64,000 bases of DNA from Ligustrum vulgare (GCA_963555705.1 OY743172.1:28705446-28769445); one strand, 5' to 3'; positions 22,374-35,317 are shown, numbered from the stretch's first letter. The notes: generated from the letters alone by a model not told the origin. Numbers and translations: made by a program.

Positions 22374-24884
22374 TCCCCTCCCTCTTGAAAAGGATTCGAC
22401 CTCGAATCTTGCTTGAGTGCACTGTCGTGAGTCCTTGAACTTTGATCTTGCAACATTGTGGATCACAGGTTCATGCGATGAAGTTGGACCTTCGCGATTC
22501 TCATCATCTCCTCCATCTCGAAAGAGATTCGACCACAAATCGACACCTACAATAAAAATAGAAAATTCAGACACAATAAATGTAACTGAAATTTCATACT
22601 CACCGTGCAAAATCAATTTGTAGGCGTTGCCAAAAACTTGAGATGTGCCAACACTGCAAGGTAGCAATTTGGATTTTATTTGATCGGGGGATCGCTCCTT
22701 CCACGAATGGGAATACATCCGGACGCCCGGGTCAAATGGAATATGCTTCCTACCATGGTTGGCATTGAAAATACATTGTATACCAATTTCCTCAAATGGA
22801 AACTCGAGCCTCCTGCAAAGGGGCTTAACCAAAGGTGCATTCTCGTGGCCACCTAAACCAACTCTTTCTTCAATAAACATATGCATAAAGTTCAACAGAG
22901 TTAATAGGTTAAAGTCACAAGCAATTTTAAGTGGAGAAAACTTGCTAATATGATGAGCAATTAAATTGCAAACAAATTTAACAACCACAAAATTAGCACC
23001 AACTTCGTGCAAATGCAAGACTTCCCGAAAGAAAAGATTAGCGATGTTAATGACCTCGTTGGTTTCATGGTATGCAATCAAATGTGACATTTTAATACTC
23101 CTACCAACAATCACAATAATAGCATCATTTTCTTTCTTTGTTCCAAGTAAACCTACTATAAAATTCATATAATTAGTAACCCAAGGTTTACTCATGATGG
23201 GCAAATATGTATGAAATTCTTGGGGCAAAAACTTAAACTTAAGTTTAGCCATTTTGCAAGTTAGGTATTTACAACAAGTGCAAACATGCTCAACACCAAT
23301 CTTCAAATTAGGCCAATAAAATTGATCACATAATACCCCTAAGACCCCGATGATTTTAAATCACCCCATCAAACAACTATCATGTGTCTCTCCCATTAGC
23401 AATTTGCACATGGCACATTTAAAAAGAAACAATCCAATTTTCCAAAACAAATAATTATCATGCCCATAGAATTCATCAAGATATCGCTCACAACATGATT
23501 CGTAAATGTTTAACAAATTTGGATTATTAACATGCATGCCCTTAACATGTTCAAAATAAAATGAGGGGACATCAAGAAATGTTAGAAGTGAAGTCCTATT
23601 ATCACCAAGACATCTCAATAAATTTCTCCCATGGACTCCCCTAGCTAGCAATTTCTTTAGAGAGTAAATATGCACGTCAAGCATATTTTCACAAAATAAG
23701 GATTCAACATGCCCATGAAATGTACTAAATGCAACATTTTCACACAAGGATTTGGTACTTATGCAATTGGGCACATGCAAAAAGTTGCATTTACAAATTA
23801 AGCACTCATCATGACAATGATCCCTACCACATGTTACATTTTCACAAGTCAACAACACACTTAACAAATCTATAACAAGATCATACAACCCTCTAATGTA
23901 TTCAAAACACAATAACCTTACATTTAAAGAATTGTTAGGAGCATACCTCCTTGATGCAACGTTGGTTATTTCATTTTGTTTACCTCGGTTGTACTTGTCG
24001 TTGTAGAAAAATGTTTCCAAGAATTTCTTCCATAAGGCATACTTTTGGAGTTCTTTGTTGCTTTGATAAGTTGGTCTCACAATTTCCTGCAACAAAGAAA
24101 TAACCAAACTATGGAGGGAAGTGTTAGAATACTCAAGAGTAAAGAACATTTTTGGGTGATCTTTTCTCTCAATTTTCTTGGTGGCACTCATCACTTCCTC
24201 ACATTTTTCTGAGGTAGGAACCCCAACTCTCGGTTATTCTCTTACCTCTCCTTTTTCTGGAGTCGTGGCTCCAACCCTCATCGCCTCTCCTTTTTCTAGA
24301 GACGTGGCCCCAGCTCTCATGCTCTCATTTTTGTTTTCTTTCTTCTTCTTCTCTTCTTCTTCATTTTCTTTTTCTTTCTTTTTCTCATTTTCTTCCTCAA
24401 ATTCCTTCTTGAGCTTCATTTGGTCTTTGCATACTTCTTCCGGACTCAAAGATAGGATCACAACCTTTTTTTCCATTCATTTGGAAGCTACACCGGTTCT
24501 TCCTCTTGTCATTGTCACACTCCTATCACTTTGCCAAGGTCGCCCCAAAATTATGTGTGTAGTGTGCATGGGAACTACATCACATATCACTTGGTCACAA
24601 TAGGATCCAATGTTGAAGGCAAGAAGAACTTGTTCACTCACTCTCACTCCCCCATCATCACCCAACATTTGCAATACATAGGGATTAGGATGCTTCTTAA
24701 CCAGTAACCCCAATTTCTCCACCCTACTAGCACTCACCAAATTAGTGCCAATCTCCCCATCTATCATGAGACTACATGGTTTATCACTCACTAGGCACCT
24801 AGTGTAGGAATTATCCTTCTCATGTTCCTCCACCTCATTAGTATGGGCCATAGATTGTGGTGGCCTAGCATTTATCTCCTCCAC
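22371..24884 (-). pseudogene. Decayed gypsy pol: protease and partial integrase, no RT
   Basis: One reading frame runs through this 2.5-kb stretch, broken by stops at about 24477, 24234 and 23361. The first part (24884-24480) is an aspartic-protease-like segment with CSLMIDGE in place of the usual active-site D-S/T-G context, and the ILGRPWQ end typical of gypsy proteases. A highly charged K/E linker follows (24476-24237). After an unrecognised segment, an integrase zinc-binding region appears around 23420-23270 (GETHDSCLMG, then C-x2-C), then WVTNYMNFIVGL. Part of the catalytic core is missing before the integrase C-terminal segment (FIEERVGLGG, KSKLLP, NAYKL). It ends with a GGDDENRE tail. 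Reverse transcriptase and RNase H are absent, so this copy cannot move by itself. Confidence 0.8.
22374..22387 (-). other. Polypurine tract of gypsy element 1
   Basis: On the minus strand AAGAGGGAGGGGA lies directly before the 3' LTR, the expected position of the plus-strand primer for LTR retrotransposons. Confidence 0.75.
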
Positions 24885-25027
24885 TACTTCTCTACTTTCA
24901 CTACCTTCCCTCCTATGAATGATGAAGTCTTCATTTTCTCAATATCAACCTTCTCATCCATCCCATCTTCACTCCTATCTACCCATTCTCTTCTTCTTCT
25001 ACCCATTCTCCAACCTTCTTCCACTTC

Positions 25028-25489
25028 TCATCTTTTACCCATTCCATGGAGTGATGAATTTTGCAATCTCGAACTATCAATATTTTCATCAACTCCATTT
25101 CTCCTATCATCTAACCACTCTCTTCTTTTCCTATTCATACTCCCATTTTGTTCACCATCCCCTTCATCTTCCCAAACATTCATTCTAATTTTCCTATTCA
25201 ACTTCCCATTTGGTTTTCTACTTCCATCCATATACACAATGTTCCCAAATTTATCCCTCAACCTTCTCCTACCATCCCTATTTTCTTCACCCATACTAGT
25301 TGATGTACTCTCCCCTCTTGTTCCTAAATTTTCCAACTCACCCCCAATCTTCTCCATTTGTCTAGCCATGGTGGTTGAAATATTTTGTAACAAGTACTTC
25401 AAATCTTGAGTTTGAGCATTGGAATTTGACATGGTGTGCAAGTGTGAAAGTGTTCTCACAAGAATAATTTTCACTCGTGTTTCACTCAA
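25028..25489 (-). pseudogene. Gag-like N-terminal frame of gypsy element 1
   Basis: This 153-codon frame follows the 5' LTR and primer-binding site in element orientation. It contains MARQMEKIGGELENLGTRGE, then an acidic/basic low-complexity region. No capsid core or CCHC zinc knuckle was recognised, so the gag is truncated. It is in a different frame from the protease. Confidence 0.55.
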
Positions 25490-26286
25490 CTTAGGATTTT
25501 ACCCTCTAATGAGCTCACAACTCTTGCCTTTTTCCACTCAAAATCTCATTTCTCAAGTTTTCCAAGGAAGGTAATCAACTAAACCACAAAGTATAATTCT
25601 TGTGAAGTCAAGGAAATCACAAACAAAGGAAGAAGAAATTTATAACAAGTAGATACAAATAGCAAGTAGAGTTTATGTGCTTGCTAAACTCAAAAGGAAC
25701 AATATTTATGTGGGATAAGATGCTAGGAACACAATTTAGCAATGGGATTGACAAACCACAAATAATAGACAATGCATAGATGTAGAACAATAAGCACAAA
25801 TAGTGTAAATTTTGAATGAGGTAATTTATTAAACACCTTGTACTCAATCTTTGAATGACTTTGAATGTGGATAATGTGGATATATGAAAATCCCTAACAA
25901 CACAATTGTGGCAAGAAGTGAATGATCAACAATTATCCATTGGATGAAGCAAGTGATATATGGAATAAAATGTTGATAACACAATCTCAATGATGAGAAT
26001 TGGATAGCCCCAAGTAATTAGCAATATATGGGCATTGAATAACAAAGCATTAATGGAGTATTTTTCATTGGGACAATTTATCAAATACTTTGAAAACACA
26101 ATTTGGAAAGTGTAGATTTTGTAGTGAATGAATATGGAATTCCCCCAACAAACTCACAATCAATATACCCAATACATGGAATCAACAATACACATAGGCA
26201 TATAAATTTTCCCCAATTTTTTTTTTTTTTTTTTTTGAATAACAACAACAATAATGTAAAGGATGTGTTTACCAAATTAGAGCCAA
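25490..26286. other. Leader region of gypsy element 1
   Basis: This is non-coding sequence between primer-binding site and gag-like frame. A 19-nt T run lies at about 26219-26237. Recurrent short motifs such as GTGGGATAAGATG are weak internal repeats. Confidence 0.5.
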
Positions 26287-26298
26287 GCTCTGATATCA
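26287..26298 (-). other. Primer-binding site of gypsy element 1
   Basis: On the minus strand TGATATCAGAGC lies 2 nt inside the 5' LTR. It differs by one base from the TGGTATCAGAGC site complementary to initiator methionine tRNA, and it fixes the element's orientation. Confidence 0.8.
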
Positions 26299-26300
26299 AA

Positions 26301-27036
26301 TGATGCGAACCCCTTCGGTATATGGACCGAAAATTCCCACAACAATTTAATACAAAACCCAAGAAAGCTAAAGTGGTAAAAATAAAGGATAAACACCTTA
26401 ACCCAAGTTTAAATTCACCCAAAATTCAAGGATTAAACTAACCCTAGCCCAATGGGTATCAATCAAACAAATTCTAAGGTGGCGGAAAATAAACAACAAC
26501 ACAAGAATAATAATACTCGAGTAAAGTTGATTAACTTCCAAGAAAATATAAGATCAAAGAGGTTTAACCTTACCTCAAGAAGGGCCTCTCAAGAGAGCAT
26601 TTCACATTGAGCATCCAAAGTTATCTTCCAAATGACAAGAAAATGTGTATAAAAGGTACAAAATTGGGTAAAAGGTGCAAATTTCGGAAATTACAACAAA
26701 ACCCCGTTTTTGTGAAACGGGGTGTTTCGGTCGACCGACACGGTCGACCGAACCATTTTCGGTCGATCACATGGTTGACCGAAATGGGACTTTCGGTCTA
26801 CCAAGCCTCAGCCGAACGCGACTGAGGCTGCCTTCAAAAATCTCTGCAGACTTTCGGTCGACCGAAATTAGCTGAGTCCAATTTCTTCTTCTTTTTGGCT
26901 CCAACTTGATTCTTATCTTGCTTTTCTTGACTTTAATTACTTGTTTAGCCTCGAATCTTGAACCTCCTTGGCATCGGATCTCGTCATGGGTCTCACAGGC
27001 TTGCGCATCGAGGTTTGACTTTCTCGATTCTCATCG
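26301..27036 (-). repeat. 5' LTR of gypsy element 1
   Basis: It is 736 bp and near-identical to 21589-22373. In element orientation the outermost base is C instead of the canonical T, while the GTCGC duplication beyond it is intact. Some of the GGTCGACC palindromes have single-base changes compared with the other LTR. Confidence 0.9.
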
Positions 27037-27041
27037 GTCGC

Positions 27042-28244
27042 AGGAAGAAGACCAGCAGGAAAGAAATACAGTAATTTTCAATTTTTATTTTTCGAACAGT
27101 ATATATCAGTTTAGTGTTGTTTTTGTAGTGTACAATGTAATTTTCCCTTAGATAAATTTGAGTTTTTTAGGGGGGTATACTATAAATTTAAATGACTAAA
27201 AATTAATTTTTTAATTAAAATATTTAGCAGTTTAGTTTGATTTAAACGATAAATTAGAACATAATAATATAAATATTGATAAAAAACAAAAAACTGTAAA
27301 TTCGAGCAGAAACTGGAACTGAGACCTGTGCGAGCACAGTTTCCTTAAAACGGATTCACCCCCTCACAATCTGTGCTTGAAGTTTTTCTGAGCGTCTGTC
27401 TAACAGGATACAACGGAGATTGAGTAGTTAATCCAGCACAAAGTTACCACTCCGGCGAACCGAACTTATGTATGAACAATCACCAAAACAAAACAAAAAC
27501 AAAACAAAATAAGACAAGACACAATAAAATATAGATAAAACATAGAGCAAAAGTGTCTTGATAAAATCAATGTTTTTTTAATTTTTTTTTTCATGTTTTT
27601 CAATGGGTGGGGAGAGGGATTATATATTATGCAAAGGAGTTATACCAATTGACCTCCACTATTCACACACTCGTTAGAAATGCTCTTAGGGTCCGTTTGA
27701 TAACCAGAGTGGAATTTGGATGGAAAGAAAACGAATTTTATGAAATTGAATTCCTAAGAATTGATTTTCTGGGAATTTGATGTTTAATGTATTTGATTGG
27801 TTTAATTTTGTAGGTGAAAAAAGTAGTTAATTTTTCAAGTTTTATTGTTTGATTAATATTATTTTCCATAACAAATAAAGCAAAATTTAACTATTTAATC
27901 AAATTATTTTTTATTACTTTTTTAACACATTTGTATTTGATAATAATAATGTTAATTTTTGAGAAAAAAATCATTTAACAACAAAAAATGATCTAACATG
28001 ACATTTAATGTTTGCCATGGAAAGTAGGAAACCATTTATCACCTAAGTCTTGAGAATTTGTTTTCCACCAAAATAAGGCAAAGTATAAAAGTAAGAAATG
28101 ATTTTCCAAGACAAAATTAGTGTATCTAACAACAATAAAATGTGAAAAATTGGAAAAGGTTTTTCAAGTTCCATGACAAATGGACATATTAAACACTACT
28201 TATAGCCTCTTGGTTGGTAAGTTATTATTTTTTTTTTTTATATA
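27042..28244. other. Intergenic, possible decayed LTR fragment
   Basis: No gene is seen. The 27310-27480 segment is less AT-rich (GCACAGTTTCC, AACGGAGATTGAG, ACTCCGGCGAACCGAAC) and resembles sequence often found inside LTRs, but no partner or ends were found. CAAAA-type simple repeats follow at 27484-27520. Confidence 0.35.
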
Positions 28245-28392
28245 AATAAATTTTGTCTACGTGATAATATATTATTGGACAATTTTTTTGAAAAGTCGAC
28301 AATTTCGGCTAGTAAAAAATTCTCGCCTACCATTTCTGACTTTTCAAAAAAATGGATCAACAAAATGTTGTCACGTCGCTATTTATAAGTAA
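28245..28392. repeat. Fold-back inverted repeat
   Basis: The left arm contains AATTTTTTTGAAAAGTC and the right arm its near-inverse GACTTTTCAAAAAAATGG, separated by about 35 nt. The outer parts (ACGTGATAA and GTCACGTCGC) also pair imperfectly. It is likely a small MITE; no target duplication was defined. Confidence 0.5.
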
Positions 28393-30625
28393 TATTTATA
28401 AACAACCGTGTGATGAATTAACCTCACAGAACACAAAGTAAACGCGAGGTAAACAACGAATAAACAATATAGATGGCAAGTAATTGAATCAATAAACAGC
28501 AATATATTGAAGTAATTCAAAACTCCTTTATTGCAAAATATAGCTTGCTGAAAAGGTGTAAAATGAGGGATCAGATTTCTGCCCAATACGTCACAAGGGT
28601 AACATCCCAATCCAAACTAGAGAACACTCCCAGGCGACCCAAACCAACACTACCTTTAACCACACGAAGGAGACTGAACAAGGGGTGCACAACCAATAGC
28701 CAAGCAGGAAGATACGATCAAGAGGAGCCACTAGAAAGCTCAAAGGTCTAGCCCCACAAGAGGAAGGGACAACCGAAATAGGGGCTACACAAACGGAACC
28801 AGCAGGATCAAAAAACAGTAGCCAGCAAAAGGTCCAAATCACAAAAGAGGCCCAAATCCCAGGAAGTAGCAAGGTTGGCTGTTTACAAAGCCACCAAGGA
28901 AGGCAGATTTCTAATCACGTAAAGAGAGGAATAGAGAGGGTGGAGGGTAGCCGTTTTTCACAAAGAAAAGGAGGAGATGTCAAGTGTTCTATCTTAATCG
29001 AGAGTGAGAGGTGAGGGATTTATAGGTTTAGCACTTAATTAGATTAAGTAGGGAACCTAACGAAGTTGTGTCGTCTCCGAAGCCTACCTATCGAACAAAA
29101 GGGTCAAGATCCAATTAAAACATTAAAGTGGACAGTAAATCCCTTAACTCGTCTTGTAAATGGATTACATCACTTGTGAAAATTGGGCAATATTATCTCT
29201 TCGATCATGGGTCAAAAACTCGCGAGCATGATTAATCCGACGTGATTTATCATTACCGCCACTGAGGATTGATTGGGACCAAAACACCCATTACCCACCA
29301 AATCGTCTATAAATGATTTACCAAACAAATGCAATAGTTTCAATAGGCAATCACAAATCTATAATTTCAATCTTTCTATGATTTTTTCGTACCCCATTAC
29401 AAATAAAATACATTTTTCCTCTCTTATTTTCAATCTCATTTATCAAATATTACACATAAATCAATAAAAAATTCCCTACTTTTTAACAACACGTTTTTTT
29501 AAAAAATCACTATTAAAAAATTATTTTATGAAAAAAAAAAACTCTTTAAAATAAATATCAAATAGGGGCTAAATTGAATGCAGGTTAGATCTTGCATTTC
29601 AAATCAAATCGTTTATATAACAGCTCGATAACATTTCATATCTAAAGCAATCCACTCAACTGCTCAAACCTAACCTAGCTTAACTCTTATAGGTTATTTG
29701 ATTAATTGCCTTTCTACGCGTTCAAGTTTCTTTAGTTTAGATCGAATTCATCAGTGAATACATTATAAATTATGAATTACATCTTCCTTATTTATATGTT
29801 TATTTACATATTTATAATTATTATTCGTAAATATCTCTCAAGTCTCCATCTACGAATTCCCTTTTGAATAAGATAGCTCTACTCTACTGAAAGCGGCTTC
29901 ATGATGAGTCGAAATTTTGAAAAATTTGTTTAAAAACTTTTTTTATATTTTCAAGGTAAAATATGCGATTAAAAAATGAATAAAGAAAATATGTATATTT
30001 AAAAAATAGTTTGAGGAATTGTGTTCTGTAGGCTCTGTTTGGCAGCTGAAAATAAATGAAATTTGATTTATAATGTGTGTTATTTTAATTTTCTAGGTAA
30101 GATGTGTGATTCAAAATTAAAGAAAGAAAATATGTCGGATTAAAAAATAATTTAAAAAACTAAAAATATGTTTTTTAAACAAGTTTGTAAAAAATGCTGC
30201 ATCAAAAAATCAGAATTCAGTGGAGCCGGGAAACTACGAGTCTACGACTCACAGGCTCCACCTCCCTCCTCCACTGGGTCCCACTTTTGAATATTCCTGA
30301 ATCGTAACAAACTTGTTTGTATGGATATATGGGGAGTGTGTACAATGACTTAAATACCCTAGATAAAAGTTATAAAACTTATGGACCGGATCCACGTTAC
30401 GTAACGTAACCGAAGTTTTCAATATTTTTTTTTTTTTTTTTTTACGTGTTGTTGCCTCTGTCTGCTAGAACAAAACTTTCACCAAACACTAAAAAAAGTT
30501 ATTATTTTCCAACTCAATAGATCCGTGATAGATACTTGAGAATTTGGAAAAGTCATTGGTATAATAATAAAATGTATAATATTTGAAAATTCAACATTAG
30601 TTTATAGTTAACAAACTCGACACCA
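28393..30625. other. Intergenic, AT-rich
   Basis: No gene was recognised. The 28400-29280 segment has more balanced composition and may derive from an old repeat. A member of the dispersed AT-rich family lies at about 30030-30195 (GGCTCTGTTTGG edge and TAAGATGTGTGATTC core). A 20-nt T run lies at about 30424-30443. Confidence 0.35.
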
Positions 30626-30630
30626 TTTTT

Positions 30631-31472
30631 TGTTGGGTGGATTTTGTGAATAGTGACGCCAAATAAATATAATGATGGTTTTGTAAATCCTTGCCGAATA
30701 TTGGACAGAGTAACGGCAAAGAAAAACACAAACAAAAAAGAATAAGAGAAGAAGGGACAAAGCCGAGGTAAGAGTTGGACTCTTTGTCCTTAAGTCGAAT
30801 TTGCCCCGCAACGGTGCATACGGATAACGGCAATCGACTCCCAAGATACAACGGCTTCACTTGTGTTTGTAGCACTTCAAAACACAAGTACAACGAACCA
30901 AAATAGGCTTATGTACTCCAAATGATGCAATGAAGGAAAATCAAAATAAATGAAATGATTTTGATTTAGGAAACAAGTGAGGATGAGATGTGTTTTTGCA
31001 TATCAAAAATGTGAGGAATAGGACACCCAAAGGGTCCTATTTATAGATCATGAAAGGGTGTGGACGAAGTGGTTGAGGCACAAACCATGCACCATTTCCA
31101 AACAATGCACCTTTATGAAAATGTGTCATTTGGCCGGACAACCGTGCGGCCGCACGGTTAAACTTAAAAACCCGAAAATGAAATTGACGTGTGGTCGCAC
31201 GGTTTACCAACCGTGCGGTCGCACGGTCAAACATTTTGACCTGATTTTCGTCCTTTTTCGTAATTTCTCATTCATCCGATATTGATTTTCGAAATGCCAA
31301 ATATACCCTTCAATACATACAGGTCGATCCCCGTTTGTACGCCCCGAAGCGGGGAAGTGGCAAACAATTTTGCCTAAACGGATTTAGTCGAGCTTTTGAG
31401 TATTTGGTCAAAGTCGACACGAAGTCACTTTAATCGATTTTCAATTCTCGATTTATTAACCAATATCCAACA
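30631..31472 (-). mobile_element. Solo LTR with target duplication
   Basis: The unit starts TGTTGGGTGG and ends ATATCCAACA, an inverted TGTTGG/CCAACA terminus, and is flanked by TTTTT on both sides (30626-30630 and 31473-31477). It has no internal region or second LTR. On the minus strand a TATAAATAGG box lies at about 31036-31046, which sets the probable orientation. Three CGTGCGG/CCGCACG-type palindromes cluster at 31139-31230, including a perfect 20-bp one. Because the duplication is a T run, it is less diagnostic than usual. Confidence 0.75.
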
Positions 31473-31534
31473 TTTTTTTCATTGAAGAATCTTTTGTGGA
31501 TCTGAAAGAGAGAGAGTTTGCACTTTGCAGGTGT

Positions 31535-34500
31535 ATGGGTACTCACGAAGAAGAGAGTTTGCTCTTGGAACAAGGACTTGTAGAGGTCCTTTTCTTTTCA
31601 CCCTTCTGTTGCATATTATTTACATTCATTGCTCAATTTTGATTTTTTTTAATTTCATATTTCCCATGTAAGATTATAATCTGTCTATATATTGGTGATT
31701 GCTTAAGTGTGGTTGCTATTTTAGGGATATTTAATTATGGATTAAAAACTTCCAATTTTAATCACAACATGGAGTGTGAGGGAGGGTGCAATCCTTAAAT
31801 CTCCTTGATAAAGAAAGAAATAGGAAAACACAGCACAGAGTAATCAATGATAGGATTTCTAGAGTATAATAAACATTGCAAGGACGGAAGTTTAAACTGC
31901 AAGAAGTCGTCCCCATGGCACATCCTAACCTGCAAAGCTCAGAGATCTACAAACGTTGATAATTTGTTATACACTTTGTCAGTTCTACAGTTCTACTTTG
32001 ACGTTGACCATCTTGAAGCATAACCGACGATTTACATGTTCCACAAATCCCTAGGACACATGGGCGGTAGGGATGCCTAAGATTAGCATTCAACCTTTTT
32101 TTTTTTTTTTAACTGCGAGAAGTTCTGTTTTATCACTTTATGTAGTTGGTTGGATGAAGGAAAAATTGAGTTATATTTTACGTTTTTCAAAGATATTTTT
32201 GAAATGTATAAGTGGAACACATTCAGAATAATGCAAACCTTTAATGGTAGTTGTTTTGGTTATTTCTCATATCTTATATTTTTTAGGTTCTCGTTAAGTT
32301 TTTGTTCTCTCATTTTCTGTATTGTTTTAGAATGAAAGAAATGGTCTCTACACTGGAGATGGTTCCGTTGACGTTAAGGGGAACCCTGTTCTAAAGAGAG
32401 ACACTGGAAATTGGAGAGCATGCCCTTTTATTCTTGGTATCTACCCTATAAATTTTTTTCCCCCCTTTTGGGAATGTATGTGTACAGACATTCAATCCCT
32501 AATATCTTGAATTGACAGGGACCGAATGTTGTGAACGCTTGGCCTACTATGGGATTTCTGCCAATCTTGTTAGCTATCTTACCAAAAAGTTACATGAAGG
32601 AAATGTTTCCGCTGCTAGAAATGTCACCACTTGGCAAGGCACTTGCTACCTGACTCCCTTGATTGGGGCTGTCCTGGCAGATGCTTACTGGGGAAGATAT
32701 TGGACAATTGCTGTCTTCTCCACTATATACTTTATTGTACTACACTACTTCCTCTTTGATTTCATGTCTTTCCAATTACTAGCTATATGAGAATATCACT
32801 GCATTATCTGATTATTTGCCTCAAAAATGGTGGTTGGCAGCTTACAGCCTCCGTGTTCAACACATTTTTGTCCCCAACTCTAAATAGGAAGAGAAATAGA
32901 CATTCACTTGTGTTATTTTCTGTATAAAATAGAAAACATCGGCTTGACCATGCCCACTTCCTTCCTTCCTTCACTTTCTGCATCTTTATCACAATTATGA
33001 GTAGGAAAACAGTCTGCAGAACAAGTGGTATAAGAACTTTTATCCTTTATTTCTCTTCAAAATCTCAATCTCTCTCCTTACAGCACCATCTAATCTAACC
33101 TAAATGATAAGCAAATTATATTGTTTGAATTTTGATGTGTATTTTCATATCAACTAAAATTTAATTGGTTCCATAGAATCTAAATTTGCAATGTATCTTA
33201 TCTGTTGAATATCGAGTTAATATTTATGCTATGGCATGTCTTTTTGGTCAGCCATCTAGCCTACTTCACCTGATCTTTTTGTTTTAACAAGATGAGAGAA
33301 AACTGGTACAACTATGAGTAAGCTTGCAAAGTCTACTAGAAGTGGTGTTTAAGGACAGGGCTTATTAGGATATTGCAGAGTATTTATTGTATATCGTTTT
33401 GGGATAACATATTGTACCCTATCAATTAGAAAGAACAATGTGAAAATGAGAAAGCAATGTACCGTAAAAACTTGCTTGAAGTTAGGATTAAACGCTAAGA
33501 GGAGAAAAGGAATGGAGGGCCGAAAAATTTGACAAGATTAACGAAGTGATGAAATGAGAGAAATAACTCCATATGGACATTAATGCTTTGCCTCTCAAAA
33601 CAATGTTACTCTTTATGTTTAGGTTTTGAGTTATAAAGCTCTATATTTTTATTTTCTTACCCTAAAGAAGGGGCTGAACTCAAATAACATTCTGAATGCT
33701 TATTTGGAAATCATACTTCCAACTATATCATGTAACATAGGTTATTCTACATGCACTGGAGTACATCAGTATTTTTTGTATTATATTTTTCTTATTGATT
33801 TACTGGTTCCTTTGGTTCATGATTACCTCCTTTTGATCATTGATATTAAATTGTCTGTGAAGGGAATGTGTACATTAACTCTGTCTGCATCAGTTCCTGC
33901 TTTTAAGCCTGCTGAATGTGTGGACTCCATTTGCCCTTCAGCAACTCCAGCTCAGTACGCAGTATTTTTCGTTGGGCTATATCTAATAGCACTTGGAACA
34001 GGAGGGATCAAGCCATGTGTTTCGTCTTTTGGGGCTGATCAGTTTGATGATACTGATCCTGAAGAGAGGGTTAAGAAGGGTTCCTTTTTCAATTGGTTTT
34101 ATTTTTCCATCAATATTGGTGCTTTGATATCAAGTAGTTTAATCGTGTGGATTCAAGACAATGCAGGATGGGGCATTGGATTTGGCATTCCTGCAGTGTT
34201 TATGGGCATTGCCATAGTGTGTTTCTTTTCAGGCACCTCTCTCTACAGATTTCAGAAGCCAGGAGGAAGCCCTATTACCAGAATGTGCCAGGTTTTGGTT
34301 GCTTCGCGCCACAAATGGAGTTTGACCGTCCCAGGTGACAGTAGTCACCTGTATGAAACGTCAGATAAAGGCTCTGCTATTGAAGGAAGTCGAAAACTGC
34401 TGCACACTGATGAATTAAAGTAAGGTTCTTATATTCTGTTAATATTATGTTACAAACTCTCCCATCTCCTTTTGCTGTACTACTTCTTTTGTAGGTGCCT

Positions 34501-35317
34501 TGATAAAGCTTCTGTAGTCACGGAGGATGAGAGCAGAAGTGGGGGCTATTCTAATCCTTGGAAGCTTTGCACTGTAACTCAGGTTGAAGAATTGAAGATC
34601 CTGATTCGCATGTTTCCCATTTGGGCCACAGGCATAGTCTTCTCTGCTGTTTATGCTCAAATGTCAACCATGTTTGTAGAGCAAGGCATGGTGATGGACA
34701 CTTCCATTGGTTCCTTCACCATTCCTGCAGCCTCTCTTTCAACATTCGACGTCATCAGTGTCATTCTCTGGGTTCCAGTGTACGACAAGGTCCTTGTTCC
34801 AATTGCTAGAAAGGTTACTGGCCAGGGAAAGGGATTCTCAGAATTGCAACGGATGGGAATAGGCCTTTTCATTTCACTCTTTTGCATGGCAGCTGCTGCT
34901 GTGGTCGAGATCAAGCGACTGCAGCTCGCAAGAGAGCTCGGTTTGGTCGACGAAAATGCTGCTGTGCCAATGAGTATATTCTGGCAAATACCTCAATATT
35001 TCTTGATGGGGGCTGCTGAAGTTTTTACATTCATTGGGCAACTCGAGTTCTTCTATGACCAATCACCGGACGCCATGCGCAGTTTGTGCAGTGCCTTGTC
35101 TTTGCTCACAACTTCTTTGGGAAATTACTTGAGCTCGTTTATTCTGACGGTGGTGACATCTTTAACAACCAAAGGGGGAAATCCTGGGTGGATTCCGGAT
35201 AACTTGAACAAAGGTCATCTTGATTACTTCTATTGGCTCTTGGCTGGACTCAGCTTCGTCAACATGATCGCCTACGTTTTCTGTGCCAAAATATTCAAAT
35301 CGAAGAAAGCAACGTAA
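31535..35317 (+). CDS. NPF8.3: NPF8.3/PTR2-type di-/tripeptide transporter
   Basis: Five exons: 31535-31585, 32331-32436, 32519-32736, 33863-34419 and 34495-35317 (stop TAA). Phases agree at every GT-AG junction; total 1755 nt, 584 aa, matching the usual family length. The protein is a major-facilitator transporter of the NRT1/PTR family with twelve expected membrane segments. The proton-coupling ExxER motif is at 55-59 (ECCER), a family block [17 protein letters not shown] at 170-186, and the PTR signature around 200-213 ([14 protein letters not shown]). The N-terminus MGTHEEE and the C-terminal [15 protein letters not shown] region match the PTR2 branch best. Arabidopsis PTR2 (NPF8.3) moves di- and tripeptides with protons, mainly at the tonoplast. 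Substrate here is inferred. TTTGCAG lies 4 nt before the ATG, so an intron may interrupt the 5' UTR. The 3' end faces the ATPase gene. Confidence 0.93.

Larger units (their letters stand above)
21584..27041 (-). mobile_element. Ty3/gypsy LTR retrotransposon lacking reverse transcriptase
   Basis: The element proper is 21589-27036 (5448 bp), flanked by the target duplication GTCGC (21584-21588 and 27037-27041). It reads on the minus strand: 5' LTR 26301-27036, primer-binding site 26287-26298, gag-like frame, protease, remnants of integrase, polypurine tract just above 22373, 3' LTR 21589-22373. No reverse transcriptase or RNase H sequence is present between protease and integrase. LTRs are very similar apart from two tandem duplications in the 3' LTR, whereas the coding part is heavily decayed. 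Confidence 0.92.

Noticed and set aside
22759..23172. Plus-strand frames over the integrase remnant
   Set aside because: They are antisense to the minus-strand pol frame, which carries the recognisable motifs.
24822..25409. 195-codon plus-strand frame rich in serine, phenylalanine and proline
   Set aside because: It is the antisense shadow of the gypsy element 1 gag and protease region.
28591..28872. 93-codon minus-strand frame rich in V, L, S and W
   Set aside because: No domain recognised and no splice context; treated as part of an unassigned repeat-like region.
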